Below, in pieces: positions 51,422 through 60,674 of a stretch of DNA of 64,000 nt (the stretch's first letter is position 1; each line of letters opens with the position of its first letter). The notes under the pieces are model-generated. The model did no database searches and was not told the origin of the DNA. It was given only the letters and a program-made list of their open reading frames with translations. The position numbers and the translations under genes are program-made. Source of the DNA: Pasteurellaceae bacterium Pebbles2. GTDB lineage: Bacteria; Pseudomonadota; Gammaproteobacteria; Enterobacterales; Pasteurellaceae. The stretch spans positions 1,426,001 through 1,490,000 of the forward strand of contig LVZA01000001.1 of assembly GCA_023101505.1 (NCBI GenBank), written 5' to 3'.

Positions 51422-53299
51422 ATGCCAATGTTTATGGAAAAAATGCATAATGCGACAAATAGCACGGTTTCAAAGGTTATTTTAGCATTAATCGGTGTGT
51501 CTTTCGTGGTAACGGGTATGTACGGTTATTTAGGCGCAACGGTGGATACTTCTGCGGTAAAAGTGAATGGCGAAGAAGTTTCTCAACAACAATTCCAACA
51601 ACAATATAATGATGAATATCAACGTATTAGCCAGCAATTAGGGGCGCAATTTTCAGCGGTTGCAGATACACCAGAATTTACTCGTGGTTTGAGAGCGAGC
51701 GTATTAAATCGTTTAATCGATCAGCAATTATTGAGCCAATATGTGAGTGAGCTTAACTTAACGGTGAGCGATGAACGCATTAAGCAAGAGATTGTGCGTA
51801 CTCCAATGTTTCAAGTTGACGGCAAGTTCAGCAATGATGCTTATCAGCAAGTGTTGCGTCATAATAATATGACTTCTGATATGTATGCGCAATATATGCG
51901 TGAAGCGTTGCGTTTAGAGCAGTTGCAAAGTGGCTTGGCGGAAACTTCATTTCTAACGCCAGCGAGCCAAAATGAATTGGCAAACTTGTTTTTCCAACAA
52001 CGTTATGTGCGTTTAGCAAAATTACCTTTGGCGAATGAATTAGCTAAACAAACTGTTACAGAACAAGAGGTTAGTGATTATTATAATGCCAATAAATCAG
52101 CATTTATTGTTCCTGAATTGGTGAAAGTGCAATATATTGATTTAACTCGTGCCGCAGCGGAAAAAACGGTTAATGTTACGGACACAGAAATTCAACAATA
52201 TTATCAAGATAATAAAGATAAATTCTCGACAAAAGCGCAACAGCGTTTGGCGCATATTCAATTAGCGACGGAAAAAGAAGCCTTAGATGTTTATGAAGCC
52301 TTACAAAGTGGTGCAGATTTTGCGGATTTAGCGAAGCAAAAATCAATGGATAAATTGTCGGGCGGTCAAGGCGGCGATTTAGGTTGGGTGAGTAACGGTG
52401 ATTTACCAAAAGATTTTGAAGATGCAGCAACTTTAGTTGACGTGGGCAAATATAGCACGCCAATTAAAGTTGACGGCAGTTTCCATATCGTTAAAGTGGA
52501 AGATCGCAAACAAGCTGTAGCACAGCCATTAGAGCAAGTTAAAGCACAAATTGAACAACAAGTGCGCCAAGATTTATTAAATAATCAATTCTATGCGATT
52601 GAGAAAAAAGTAGCAGAAAAAGCCTTTGAAGATCAATCGTCATTAAAAGCGGCTGCGGCGGTCGCTGGCGTGGAAGTGAAAGAAACGGATTATTTCCCTC
52701 GTAATGAATTGCCTGCAGCATTAAACTTCCCTGCGGTGGTTAATGCAGTATTTGATGGCGATGTATCGCAAGGTAACGTGAATTCTGAGCCAATGAATGT
52801 AGGGGAACAACATTCGATTGTTGTGCGTGTGTTAGATCACAAAGCCGAAAGCACGAAAACATTAGCGGAAGCAAAAGGCGAAATTGAAACATTTTTAAAA
52901 CGCCAAAAAGCCGAAGCGGCTGTGTTAGCTAATGCAGAAACGATGGTGAAAGGCTTAACGGAAAATGGTCAATTACCTGCAGGTGTTGCCTTTGGTGCAG
53001 AAGAAAAATGGGTTTATGCAGAAAATAAAGATCCAGCACTTAACAATGTGATTTTTGCAATGAAAGCGACTGCAAATAACAAGGCTTATCAAGCGGCGAA
53101 AACCAATTCAGGCGACGTGGTGATTATTGCCCTTGAACGCATTGAAAATGGTAAAGTAGAAGATGCTGTACGTCAGCAATTTGATTTACACGTTGCGCAA
53201 AACAAAGCCAACGATTTACAAGCTAATTTGTTAAAATCTTTGCGTGCAAAAGCAAAAATTGAAATTAACGAAGACTTTATGAAACAAGAAGCGGAATAA
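51422..53299 (+). CDS. ppiD: Peptidyl-prolyl isomerase/periplasmic chaperone PpiD
   Basis: The product (625 residues from 51422) has one N-terminal membrane helix (about 15-36). A SurA-like N-terminal domain follows (QFQQQYNDEYQRISQQLGAQ), then a parvulin domain (about 260-360, RLAHIQLATEKEALDVYEAL), and a long C-terminal domain. It sits at the Sec translocon and helps exported proteins fold. The ATG at 51428 (MFMEKMHN) is an equally good start and resembles other Pasteurellaceae PpiD N-termini. It lies after lon, as in many gamma-proteobacteria. Confidence 0.92.
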   Translation: MPMFMEKMHNATNSTVSKVILALIGVSFVVTGMYGYLGATVDTSAVKVNGEEVSQQQFQQQYNDEYQRISQQLGAQFSAVADTPEFTRGLRASVLNRLIDQQLLSQYVSELNLTVSDERIKQEIVRTPMFQVDGKFSNDAYQQVLRHNNMTSDMYAQYMREALRLEQLQSGLAETSFLTPASQNELANLFFQQRYVRLAKLPLANELAKQTVTEQEVSDYYNANKSAFIVPELVKVQYIDLTRAAAEKTVNVTDTEIQQYYQDNKDKFSTKAQQRLAHIQLATEKEALDVYEALQSGADFADLAKQKSMDKLSGGQGGDLGWVSNGDLPKDFEDAATLVDVGKYSTPIKVDGSFHIVKVEDRKQAVAQPLEQVKAQIEQQVRQDLLNNQFYAIEKKVAEKAFEDQSSLKAAAAVAGVEVKETDYFPRNELPAALNFPAVVNAVFDGDVSQGNVNSEPMNVGEQHSIVVRVLDHKAESTKTLAEAKGEIETFLKRQKAEAAVLANAETMVKGLTENGQLPAGVAFGAEEKWVYAENKDPALNNVIFAMKATANNKAYQAAKTNSGDVVIIALERIENGKVEDAVRQQFDLHVAQNKANDLQANLLKSLRAKAKIEINEDFMKQEAE

Positions 53300-53329
53300 C
53301 TTTTCGCCATTTAATAAAATCATCAATCC

Positions 53330-53359
53330 AGCCCAAGCGATTTTGCTTGGGCTTTTTTA
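53330..53359 (+). terminator. Terminator of ppiD
   Basis: AGCCCAAGC (53330-53338) pairs with GCTTGGGCT (53345-53353), followed by TTTTTTAT. Confidence 0.85.
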
Positions 53360-53439
53360 TTTTTTTTCAGCAAAATCGCAAAATTAGCTAGTTTTTAACC
53401 GCACTTTGTGGTATAAATTCCGCCGTTATTTTGGCTTTC

Positions 53440-53553
53440 AAAATAGCATTATTAATTTTATTAACAACACACACATATCAAACGGGTAAATCGGGGTGCC
53501 AAACGGTCGGTTTACTGGGTATGTGGAGGCTCAACCCCAATAAGGAAAATATT
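53440..53553 (+). promoter_or_regulatory. rpsB leader with candidate S2 autoregulatory structure
   Basis: About 110 nt precede rpsB. The segment 53493-53541 carries CGGGGTGCC and, about 35 bases on, GGCTCAACCCC, so GGGGT can pair with ACCCC and close a structured domain just before the Shine-Dalgarno. S2-repressed rpsB leaders with a similar conserved part are known in gamma-proteobacteria. A TATAAA at 53412 is a candidate -10. The fold was not computed. Confidence 0.5.
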
Positions 53554-54279
53554 ATGGCACAAGTTTCAATGCGTGAAATGATTAACGCAGGCGTACATTT
53601 CGGTCACCAAACTCGTTACTGGAACCCAAAAATGAAACCATTCATTTTCGGTGCTCGCAACGGCGTTCATATCGTGAACTTAGAAAAAACTCTTCCGTTA
53701 TTCAACGAAGCATTAGCTGAATTAACTCGTATTGCAAGCAACAACGGTAAAATCTTATTCGTTGGTACTAAACGTGCAGCACAAGAAGCGGTTCAAGCAG
53801 CAGCATTAGATTGTCAACAATATTATGTAAATCACCGTTGGTTAGGTGGTATGTTGACTAACTGGAAAACAGTTCGTCAATCAATCAAACGTTTAAAAGA
53901 TTTTGAAACACAATCTCAAGACGGTACATTTGACAAATTAACCAAAAAAGAAGCATTAGATCGTACTCGTGAAATGCAAAAACTTGAGTTAAGCCTTGGC
54001 GGTATCAAAGATATGGCTGGTCTTCCAGATGCGATTTTCGTTATCGGTGCAGACTACGAACACATTGCTATCAAAGAAGCTAACAACTTAGGTATTCCTG
54101 TATTTGCAGTAGTTGATACTAACGCAGATCCAGATGGCGTTGATTTCTTAATCCCAGGTAACGACGACGCAACTCGCGCAATTCAATTATACGTTTCTGC
54201 AGTAGCAGCAGCGGTAAAAGAAGGTCGCCAAGCTGAAACAGCGGTTGAAGAAAAATTCGCTGAAGAAGCAGCTGAGTAA
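53554..54279 (+). CDS. rpsB: 30S ribosomal protein S2
   Basis: The 241-residue product starts [20 protein letters not shown] and has [32 protein letters not shown] and [19 protein letters not shown]. These are S2 signatures. It has the usual full length and an acidic C-terminus. The start at 53554 has AAGGAAAATATT before it; an upstream frame back to 53431 covers the leader and is not real. tsf follows after an attenuator. Confidence 0.97.
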   Translation: MAQVSMREMINAGVHFGHQTRYWNPKMKPFIFGARNGVHIVNLEKTLPLFNEALAELTRIASNNGKILFVGTKRAAQEAVQAAALDCQQYYVNHRWLGGMLTNWKTVRQSIKRLKDFETQSQDGTFDKLTKKEALDRTREMQKLELSLGGIKDMAGLPDAIFVIGADYEHIAIKEANNLGIPVFAVVDTNADPDGVDFLIPGNDDATRAIQLYVSAVAAAVKEGRQAETAVEEKFAEEAAE

Positions 54280-54313
54280 TTAGTTAATCTGGTGATATAA
54301 GGCGAAAGCCCTA

Positions 54314-54345
54314 AAAAACAGGGGGCGAAAAGTTCCCTGTTTTTA
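54314..54345 (+). terminator. Attenuator between rpsB and tsf
   Basis: AAAACAGGG (54315-54323) pairs with CCCTGTTTT (54335-54343). Partial termination here would set the S2 to EF-Ts ratio, a known layout. Confidence 0.75.
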
Positions 54346-54430
54346 TTTCAAATTCCCAAAAGTGCGGTGTTTTTTAACTGAGTTTTGACAAACATCGTAT
54401 TTCCATTCAAGAATATTAGAGGACAATAAA

Positions 54431-55282
54431 ATGGCTGAAATCACAGCATCATTAGTGAAAGAACTTCGTGAACGTACTGGCGCAGGTATGATGGAATGTA
54501 AAAAAGCGTTAGTAGAAGCAAATGGCGATATTGAATTAGCTATCGACAATATGCGTAAATCTGGTCAAGCTAAAGCAGCTAAAAAAGCAGGTCGTGTAGC
54601 GGCTGAAGGCGTAATCTTAGCTCGTGTTGGTGCAGGTTTTGGTGCATTAGTTGAAATGAACTGTGAAACTGACTTCGTAGCAAAAGATGCTGGTTTCTTA
54701 GGTTTAGCAAATGAAGTTGCAGATTTCGCAGCTGCAAACAAAGGCACAACGATTGAAGCATTAGCAGCACAATTTGAAGAAAAACGTGCAGCATTAGTGG
54801 CTAAAATCGGTGAAAATATGACAATCCGTCGTGTTCAATACTTAGAGGGCGAAGTGATTGCTCAATACTTACACGGTGCTAAAATTGGTGTATTAGTTGC
54901 GGGTGCTGGTGCTGAAGAAGAACTTAGAAAAGTAGCAATGCACGTTGCAGCAAGTCGTCCAGAATTCGTAAACCCTGAAGATGTTCCTGCAGCAGTTGTT
55001 GCTCACGAACGTGAAATCCAAGTTGACATCGCAATGCAATCTGGTAAACCTCGTGAAATCGCAGAGAAAATGGTTGAAGGCCGTATGAAAAAATTCACTG
55101 GTGAAGTGTCATTAACAGGTCAACCATTCGTTATGGATCCATCAGTTTCAGTAGGCGATTACTTAAAATCTGCAGGCGCTTCAGTGTCTAACTTCGTTCG
55201 TTTAGAAGTGGGTGAAGGTATTGAGAAAGTTGAAGAAGATTTCGCAGCAGAAGTTGCTAAAATCACTGGCGGTAACGCTTAA
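54431..55282 (+). CDS. tsf: Elongation factor Ts
   Basis: The 283-residue product begins [20 protein letters not shown], followed by [18 protein letters not shown], and contains the core motif [13 protein letters not shown]. It releases GDP from EF-Tu. Codon use is strongly biased as in other translation genes here. It ends with its own terminator. Confidence 0.97.
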   Translation: MAEITASLVKELRERTGAGMMECKKALVEANGDIELAIDNMRKSGQAKAAKKAGRVAAEGVILARVGAGFGALVEMNCETDFVAKDAGFLGLANEVADFAAANKGTTIEALAAQFEEKRAALVAKIGENMTIRRVQYLEGEVIAQYLHGAKIGVLVAGAGAEEELRKVAMHVAASRPEFVNPEDVPAAVVAHEREIQVDIAMQSGKPREIAEKMVEGRMKKFTGEVSLTGQPFVMDPSVSVGDYLKSAGASVSNFVRLEVGEGIEKVEEDFAAEVAKITGGNA

Positions 55283-55306
55283 TTCTTTCTTTTAAGAATA
55301 TCCATT

Positions 55307-55336
55307 AAAAAAGCAGGCTTGATGCCTGCTTTTTGT
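55307..55336. terminator. Terminator between convergent tsf and the PEtn transferase gene
   Basis: AAAAGCAGGC (55309-55318) pairs exactly with GCCTGCTTTT (55324-55333), loop five bases. Confidence 0.88.
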
Positions 55337-55351
55337 TTGATTATCAAATCA

Positions 55352-56911
55352 TTATTTACTTTGCTTACTCAATGGAATAATCACGGCAGGATCGTCTTTT
55401 GCCTGAATTTTTTCAATTTCTTTTTTCAACCCATAATCGTCTTTATCTGCTTTGCCATTAAATAAATCCGCTTCGGCATTTAATTTCGGGTTGGTAATAC
55501 CAATCCATTTAGCAATGTCATCGGTGAAATTCAGCCCTGATTTAAAGCTGTGATAGACGTTGCGTTTTTGGTCATCACTGGAAATCTTAAACAACGGAAT
55601 ATCGTAATGGCGTTTGCTTTTTCCTGCGCTATTATGAATTTTAATCTCACTTTCATTAATTTCGTGTGCTAAACCGTGATCGGAAAAATAAATCATCGAA
55701 AAAGTGCGGTGCGTTTTTTCTTTGTTTTGGTTTAATTCAGTATAAATTTGTCTTAATACTTCATCAGTTTTTTTCATTGAAGACGCATAACAGTTTACAT
55801 TAAAATATTTTTTATCTAATTGATTATCATCAAAAATTTTCGGGTAATCTTCTAATCTATCGCAAGTAATCGGGTGTGAACCATACAGGTGCAATACAAT
55901 AAAACGCTTGCCACTGCTGCTTTGCTCAAGCACACTTTTAAATTTAGGCAATAATTCAAAATCACTCATATTGGAATTAAGACTATCGCCAGATTTTAGG
56001 AAAATACGCTCATCGCTGCGGTTTGCAATGGCAGAAATTGGCGTGTCAAATTCGCCTAAATAGCCTTGATTGGAAATCCAATAAGTTTTAATGCCGGCGG
56101 ATTTGACTAAGTCCACCATATTTAGGTCATAATTTCCTTCCCAAGTGTCGGTGTTGGGCTTGGTGAGCATTAATTTGAGTGAGGCAATCGTATTTGTGCC
56201 AGCAGCAGTAAAACCGTCCACTAATGTCCCTTTAGCGTTAGACATAAATGGCGTATTTTCCACAGGATAGCCATAAGCGTGGTGGTAATCTTTGCGCGCA
56301 CTTTCGCCGATAATTAACACATAATCATCATATTTCGATGACGATAACGTGGAGTTTCCCCATTCGTTTTCGATGCTGAAATTATTTAAACGGCTTAGTT
56401 CTTTTTCTACTTTTCTTCCTGCGGTATAAGTTTCCGTAATAAATTTTAATGGCGAATTTTCCCACGCGAGGAAAATAGCGATAACGCCAAGTAGTACCTT
56501 GTTTTTATAGAAATGTAGCTCAAATTTTTGGCTAAGGTAGCGAAATAGGCAAAATAAGCCGATAATGGCTACTGGGTAAAGAAAATTAATCAGCGATAGT
56601 TGAGCGAAAAATTCTTTGCTTTCTTGTAAATCTGTTGCAAAAATTGAAGCGATATATTGATAAGACGGTGCGCCAAAAGTGATGCCGACAGGCGCATAAA
56701 GTGCGTGCAGCACGATAAGCGGAAAAACGATCCACCAAAAAACTTTTTTGGACGCATTTAAAAGTAAGATTAAACCTGCGACCAGTAAAATTTCACGCAA
56801 CGTCGGCTGCGGATAAAATCCTGTGCCAATTAATAATAATTTGCTGCCGAAAAAGAGAAAAATTAAGGCAAAAATCACCGCAGTTATGCGTTTAATTGAT
56901 TGAGATAACAA
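55352..56911 (-). CDS. Phosphoethanolamine transferase, sulfatase family
   Basis: The 519-residue product has about five N-terminal membrane helices (to about residue 155) and a periplasmic sulfatase-fold domain. The metal-site segment is YVLIIGESARKDYHHAYGYP. The likely phosphoenzyme threonine is in TAAGTNTIASLKLML, and the metal-binding pattern SMIYFSDHGLAHE lies near the end. Enzymes of this kind move phosphoethanolamine from phosphatidylethanolamine to lipid A, Kdo or heptose of lipooligosaccharide. The acceptor cannot be read here. It is transcribed towards tsf and stands alone. Confidence 0.85.
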   Translation of the reverse strand: MLSQSIKRITAVIFALIFLFFGSKLLLIGTGFYPQPTLREILLVAGLILLLNASKKVFWWIVFPLIVLHALYAPVGITFGAPSYQYIASIFATDLQESKEFFAQLSLINFLYPVAIIGLFCLFRYLSQKFELHFYKNKVLLGVIAIFLAWENSPLKFITETYTAGRKVEKELSRLNNFSIENEWGNSTLSSSKYDDYVLIIGESARKDYHHAYGYPVENTPFMSNAKGTLVDGFTAAGTNTIASLKLMLTKPNTDTWEGNYDLNMVDLVKSAGIKTYWISNQGYLGEFDTPISAIANRSDERIFLKSGDSLNSNMSDFELLPKFKSVLEQSSSGKRFIVLHLYGSHPITCDRLEDYPKIFDDNQLDKKYFNVNCYASSMKKTDEVLRQIYTELNQNKEKTHRTFSMIYFSDHGLAHEINESEIKIHNSAGKSKRHYDIPLFKISSDDQKRNVYHSFKSGLNFTDDIAKWIGITNPKLNAEADLFNGKADKDDYGLKKEIEKIQAKDDPAVIIPLSKQSK

Positions 56912-57058
56912 AATATATTCCTTTCCAAGTAAAAAGTGCGGTCGATTTTACCGAATTTTAAATCGATCTGCTATGTCTATTTCCTCTGCCCCTTTCTTGT
57001 TGAGCGATGTTGCATTATAATAACAGGAATTTTATGTTGCGCTCTTGAGGAAAAAGAA

Positions 57059-57775
57059 ATGAGTAAACCGATTTATAAACGTATTTTATTAAAATTAAGT
57101 GGTGAAGCATTACAAGGCGACGAGGGCTTTGGTATCGATCCGTCAATTTTAGATAGAATGGCGCTTGAAATCAAAGAGTTAGTTGAAATGGGCGTAGAAG
57201 TTGGTGTGGTATTGGGCGGCGGTAATTTATTCCGTGGCGCAAAATTAGCAAAAGCAGGAATGAACCGTGTTGTGGGCGACCATATGGGTATGTTGGCGAC
57301 CGTAATGAATGGCTTGGCAATGCGTGATGCCTTGCACCGTGCTGATGTAAATGCAAAATTAATGTCGGCTTTCCAACTTAATGGTATTTGCGATACTTAC
57401 AACTGGTCTGAAGCGATCAAAATGTTGCGTGAAAAACGTGTGGTAATTTTCTCAGCAGGGACAGGTAGCCCATTTTTTACCACCGATTCAGCCGCTTGCT
57501 TGCGTGGTATCGAAATTGAAGCCGATGTGGTGTTAAAAGCGACTAAAGTAGATGGTGTTTACGATTGCGATCCTGCGAAAAATCCAAATGCAAAATTGTT
57601 TAACAAACTAACATTCGCAGAAGTGATTGACAAAGAATTGCAAGTGATGGATTTAGCCGCATTCACTTTAGCTCGAGATCACGGTATTCCAATTCGTGTG
57701 TTTAATATGGGCAAAGCAGGTGCGTTGCGCCAAGTGCTGTTAGGCGAAAGCGAAGGCACAACAATTACAGGTTAA
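57059..57775 (+). CDS. pyrH: Uridylate kinase
   Basis: The 238-residue product starts [20 protein letters not shown] and has [36 protein letters not shown] and [13 protein letters not shown], all signatures of bacterial UMP kinase (amino acid kinase family). It phosphorylates UMP to UDP. The ATG at 57059 follows TTGAGGAAAAAGAA. frr follows after 57 bp, as usual. Confidence 0.97.
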   Translation: MSKPIYKRILLKLSGEALQGDEGFGIDPSILDRMALEIKELVEMGVEVGVVLGGGNLFRGAKLAKAGMNRVVGDHMGMLATVMNGLAMRDALHRADVNAKLMSAFQLNGICDTYNWSEAIKMLREKRVVIFSAGTGSPFFTTDSAACLRGIEIEADVVLKATKVDGVYDCDPAKNPNAKLFNKLTFAEVIDKELQVMDLAAFTLARDHGIPIRVFNMGKAGALRQVLLGESEGTTITG

Positions 57776-57832
57776 TTTGCTGCAAAAGTGCGGTGTAAAT
57801 TTCAATAATTTTATTTCATTAAAGGAACGACA

Positions 57833-58390
57833 ATGATTAACGAAATCAAAAAAGATACACAAGATCGTATGGAAAAAAGTCTTGAAGCATTAAAAGGACA
57901 CATTTCTAAAATTCGCACAGGTCGTGCGCAACCGTCGCTTTTAGATGGCATTCAAGTAGATTATTATGGTTCAGCAACGCCATTGCGCCAATTAGCTAAC
58001 GTGGTTGCAGAAGATGCTCGCACTTTAGCGGTAACCGTTTTCGACCGTTCATTAATTCAAGTGGTGGAAAAAGCGATTTTGACTTCAGATTTAGGCTTAA
58101 ACCCATCATCAGCAGGCACGACAATTCGTGTTCCATTACCACCATTAACAGAAGAACGTCGTCGTGATTTAATCAAATTAGTGAAGGGCGAAGGTGAGCA
58201 AGGCAAAGTGGCGATTCGTAATGTACGTCGTGATGCGAATGATAAAATCAAAGCCTTATTAAAAGATAAAGAAATCAGCGAAAACGATCAGCGTAAAGCG
58301 GAAGAAGAAATTCAAAAAATCACAGATGGTTTCATTAAACGTGTTGATGAAGTGTTAGCGGATAAAGAAAAAGAATTAATGGATTTTTAA
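57833..58390 (+). CDS. frr: Ribosome recycling factor
   Basis: The 185-residue product begins [20 protein letters not shown] and has [20 protein letters not shown] and the C-terminal [20 protein letters not shown]. The length is standard. With EF-G it splits the post-termination ribosome. A clean terminator follows just before the FkbM gene. Confidence 0.97.
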   Translation: MINEIKKDTQDRMEKSLEALKGHISKIRTGRAQPSLLDGIQVDYYGSATPLRQLANVVAEDARTLAVTVFDRSLIQVVEKAILTSDLGLNPSSAGTTIRVPLPPLTEERRRDLIKLVKGEGEQGKVAIRNVRRDANDKIKALLKDKEISENDQRKAEEEIQKITDGFIKRVDEVLADKEKELMDF

Positions 58391-58404
58391 TTCGATTTTG
58401 ATTA

Positions 58405-58437
58405 AGACAAGACATTGCATTCAATGTCTTGTTTTGT
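58405..58437 (+). terminator. Terminator of frr
   Basis: ACAAGACATTG (58407-58417) pairs with CAATGTCTTGT (58422-58432), loop four bases, followed by TTTTG. The FkbM start lies only 26 bp beyond. Confidence 0.85.
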
Positions 58438-58462
58438 ATTAATGTAATCGGAATATTGAGCT

Positions 58463-59377
58463 ATGATGAAAAAGGAAAATAATGATGTCAGTCAGTCAGT
58501 CAGTCAGTCAGTCAGTCAGTCAGTCAGTCAGTCAGAGGAAAATTTGCCACTTCGCCTTAAACACGGAATATTTAAATTAGTTTCTGGTGATTTAATTAGT
58601 AACTATGCGAGAGCGTACGGTGAATGGTCTGATTTGGAAGTAGTATTTTTCAAATATATTTTGTCAGAAAACGATAATGTGATTGAAGTTGGCTCAAACA
58701 TTGGTATGCACGCTGTGCCGATTGCAAAGACCATTTCTGCAGGTAAATTATTCTGTTTTGAACCGCAACGCATTATTTTCCAGCGCTTATGTTGTAATCT
58801 TGCGCTGAACGATTTAACCAATGTATATGCTTATCATCAAGGCGTGAGCAATGAAAGTCAACAGGTTGAAATTGAAAGCTCTGATTACAAAACACCGTGG
58901 AATTATGGCAGTTTTTCGATTGATAAAGGTTTTAGCACTGAAGGCCAATTTGATGGCAAGGTTACCAAGGAAAATATTAGCTTAATTACGCTTGATGAAC
59001 ATTCAGAAATTCAAAAATTATCGTCAATAAAATTACTGAAAATTGATGCCGAGGGCTTTGATTTGAATGTGTTGGCTGGGGCGAAAAATTTGTTAGCCAA
59101 GCATAAGCCAGTCATTTTTATTGAAGTGCATTTTGAGAGCTTTATGCAAACTAAAGCCTATTTAGAAACGCTGGATTATGTGTGCTATTGGTATAATTCT
59201 GATCGTTATCAACCAAATAATTTCTTTCAGCAAGAAAATATCGATGATGGACCAAGAATAGATATGAATTTTGTATGCTATCATCGAGATACACTTGATG
59301 TGAACAATATTCCTTTTAATTTAATGGCAGTTACAGGTGAAGAACGCACAGGCTTCCCTTTAATGCATTATACTTAA
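58463..59377 (+). CDS. Phase-variable FkbM-family methyltransferase
   Basis: The 304-residue product begins MMKKENND, then four VSQS copies encoded by a tetranucleotide tract, then an FkbM methyltransferase domain. The SAM-binding motif VIEVGSNIG is at about residues 73-81 and the family signature LKIDAEGFD at about 192-200. FkbM enzymes methylate hydroxyl groups, often on surface sugars, but the acceptor is not readable here. With 12 repeats the frame is open from ATGs at 58463 and 58466, which have poor Shine-Dalgarno sequences. ATGs at 58482 and 58485, behind AAAGGA, are out of frame. It sits between frr and sprT and looks like an inserted accessory gene. Confidence 0.85.
   Translation: MMKKENNDVSQSVSQSVSQSVSQSEENLPLRLKHGIFKLVSGDLISNYARAYGEWSDLEVVFFKYILSENDNVIEVGSNIGMHAVPIAKTISAGKLFCFEPQRIIFQRLCCNLALNDLTNVYAYHQGVSNESQQVEIESSDYKTPWNYGSFSIDKGFSTEGQFDGKVTKENISLITLDEHSEIQKLSSIKLLKIDAEGFDLNVLAGAKNLLAKHKPVIFIEVHFESFMQTKAYLETLDYVCYWYNSDRYQPNNFFQQENIDDGPRIDMNFVCYHRDTLDVNNIPFNLMAVTGEERTGFPLMHYT
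58487..58535 (+). repeat. GTCA tetranucleotide repeat tract, 12 copies
   Basis: GTCA repeats without interruption from 58487 to 58534, plus one extra G. Tracts of this kind vary in copy number by polymerase slippage in Haemophilus and shift the downstream frame. Confidence 0.95.
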
Positions 59378-59413
59378 TCTTTAAATATTGCAGGCGGAAT
59401 TCGCCTTGATTTT

Positions 59414-59950
59414 ATGCAGCAACAAACCGAATTTCGCCATTTAAAAATGCAAGTACAACGCCGTTTGTCGGCGTGTTTACAGTTAGCCGAACGGCAATTT
59501 CAGCGCACTTTTACTATGCCTGTGGTGAATTATGATTTGCGTGGCGTCAAAGCTGGCGTGGCTTATTTGCAACAAAACGAGATAAAATTAAACCGCACTT
59601 TATTGCTTGAAAATTCAACGGAATTTATTCAGCAAGTTGTGCCGCACGAATTAGCGCATTTGTTGGTTTATCAGCTGTTTGGGCGAGTGAAGCCTCACGG
59701 GCGAGAATGGCAAGCCTTAATGCAAAATGTTTTTCATTTGCCAGCTGATACTTGCCATCAATTTGATGTGCAAAGCGTGCAAGGAAAAACTTATGCTTAC
59801 CGTTGCCAGTGCCAAGTGCATCAGCTTACTCAACGTCGGCATAATAAAATTTTGCAGCAAAGTGCGGTGTATTTTTGTCGAAAATGTCAGCAAAAGCTAG
59901 AAAATTATGATGAAGCCTCATTTTTAAATGAAAAACTTGCTGATTTATAA
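59414..59950 (+). CDS. sprT: SprT-family zinc metalloprotease-like protein
   Basis: The 178-residue product has the zinc-binding HELAH at residues 78-82 in [20 protein letters not shown], followed by [16 protein letters not shown]-terminal zinc ribbon has CQC and FCRKC cysteine pairs. This is the bacterial SprT layout, related to the SPRTN proteases; its role in bacteria is poorly known. The Shine-Dalgarno is weak and overlaps a small hairpin at 59391-59406. Two in-frame USS copies lie in its coding sequence. Confidence 0.88.
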   Translation: MQQQTEFRHLKMQVQRRLSACLQLAERQFQRTFTMPVVNYDLRGVKAGVAYLQQNEIKLNRTLLLENSTEFIQQVVPHELAHLLVYQLFGRVKPHGREWQALMQNVFHLPADTCHQFDVQSVQGKTYAYRCQCQVHQLTQRRHNKILQQSAVYFCRKCQQKLENYDEASFLNEKLADL

Positions 59951-60004
59951 AGATGATAGGATTATACTAACTGGGCTGTTTCTTATTAGAGCGAGGGATT
60001 TTAT

Positions 60005-60535
60005 ATGAAAAAGACAACATTGGCAGTCATCGTGGCTGGTTTAGCAGTAGCAACATCAGCAAGTGCAAATTGGTATGTGCAAGGTGATTTAGGCGTTTCA
60101 AAAACAAAATTTACGTCATTTTCTGAAATGAATAAAACCAAAGTTGATACTCGTGTGAGTGGCGGTTATGACTTGGGTGATTGGCGTGTTGCCGTAGATT
60201 ACACGCATCACGGCAAATTTAAAGGCAACGGCAATTCAGCGAAAATCGCAGGATTCGGCGTATCAGCATTGTATGACATTGATCTTGATGCTGAAGTGAA
60301 ACCTTATGTAGGCGCACGTATTGCCACAAATGGTTTCAAAGTAAACAGCCAAAGTGCTCACTTCAAAAATGACACCACTTACAAATTTGGCTATGGTGCT
60401 ATCGTTGGCGCACAATACAAAGTCGCAAATAATGTGGCGTTAAACGGTGGCGTGGAATATAACCGTTTAGGTAAATTTGAAGATACCAACGTCAATCAAT
60501 ATGGCGTGCGAGCAGGTGTTCGTTACGATTTCTAA
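60005..60535 (+). CDS. Opacity-family outer membrane beta-barrel protein
   Basis: The 176-residue product has a Sec signal peptide (MKKTTLAVIVAGLAVATSAS, cleavage near ASA-NW). An eight-stranded barrel follows: NWYVQGDLGVSKTKF at the start, AEVKPYVGARIATNGF in the middle and a closing GVRAGVRYDF ending in Phe. It resembles the Opa/OmpW-like small porin families. In related species an Opa-like gene lies next to sprT, as here. There is no repeat tract in this gene, unlike neisserial opa. Confidence 0.85.
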   Translation: MKKTTLAVIVAGLAVATSASANWYVQGDLGVSKTKFTSFSEMNKTKVDTRVSGGYDLGDWRVAVDYTHHGKFKGNGNSAKIAGFGVSALYDIDLDAEVKPYVGARIATNGFKVNSQSAHFKNDTTYKFGYGAIVGAQYKVANNVALNGGVEYNRLGKFEDTNVNQYGVRAGVRYDF

Positions 60536-60548
60536 TTAGCGAAAATCG

Positions 60549-60582
60549 AAAAAAGTGCGGTGAATTTCACCGCACTTTTTGT
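60549..60582. terminator. USS-pair terminator after the Opa-like gene
   Basis: AAAAAGTGCGGTG (60550-60562) and CACCGCACTTTTT (60568-60580) form a 13-bp stem with a short loop. Confidence 0.88.
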
Positions 60583-60608
60583 TTTCTGGCAAATTTTTCG
60601 TTTCTCAT

Positions 60609-60638
60609 CTTGAAATTTCATTTTTTCAACCTATTTAA
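60609..60638 (+). promoter_or_regulatory. Sigma-32-like heat-shock promoter of htpG
   Basis: CTTGAAA (60609-60615), 14 bases, and CCTATTTAA (60630-60638) fit the heat-shock promoter pattern. It lies 37 bp before htpG, itself a heat-shock gene. Confidence 0.7.
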
Positions 60639-60674
60639 TAGCCATATTATTGAATAAATCTGTAAGGATAAAAA

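Noticed and set aside
53431-53553. N-terminal extension of rpsB
   Set aside because: It covers the promoter and leader; S2 starts at MAQVSMREM.
58487-58535. VSQS repeats as a functional protein domain
   Set aside because: They result from the tetranucleotide tract and would vanish or change with repeat number.
59391-59406. Terminator between the FkbM gene and sprT
   Set aside because: A five-base stem is too weak and overlaps the sprT ribosome-binding region.
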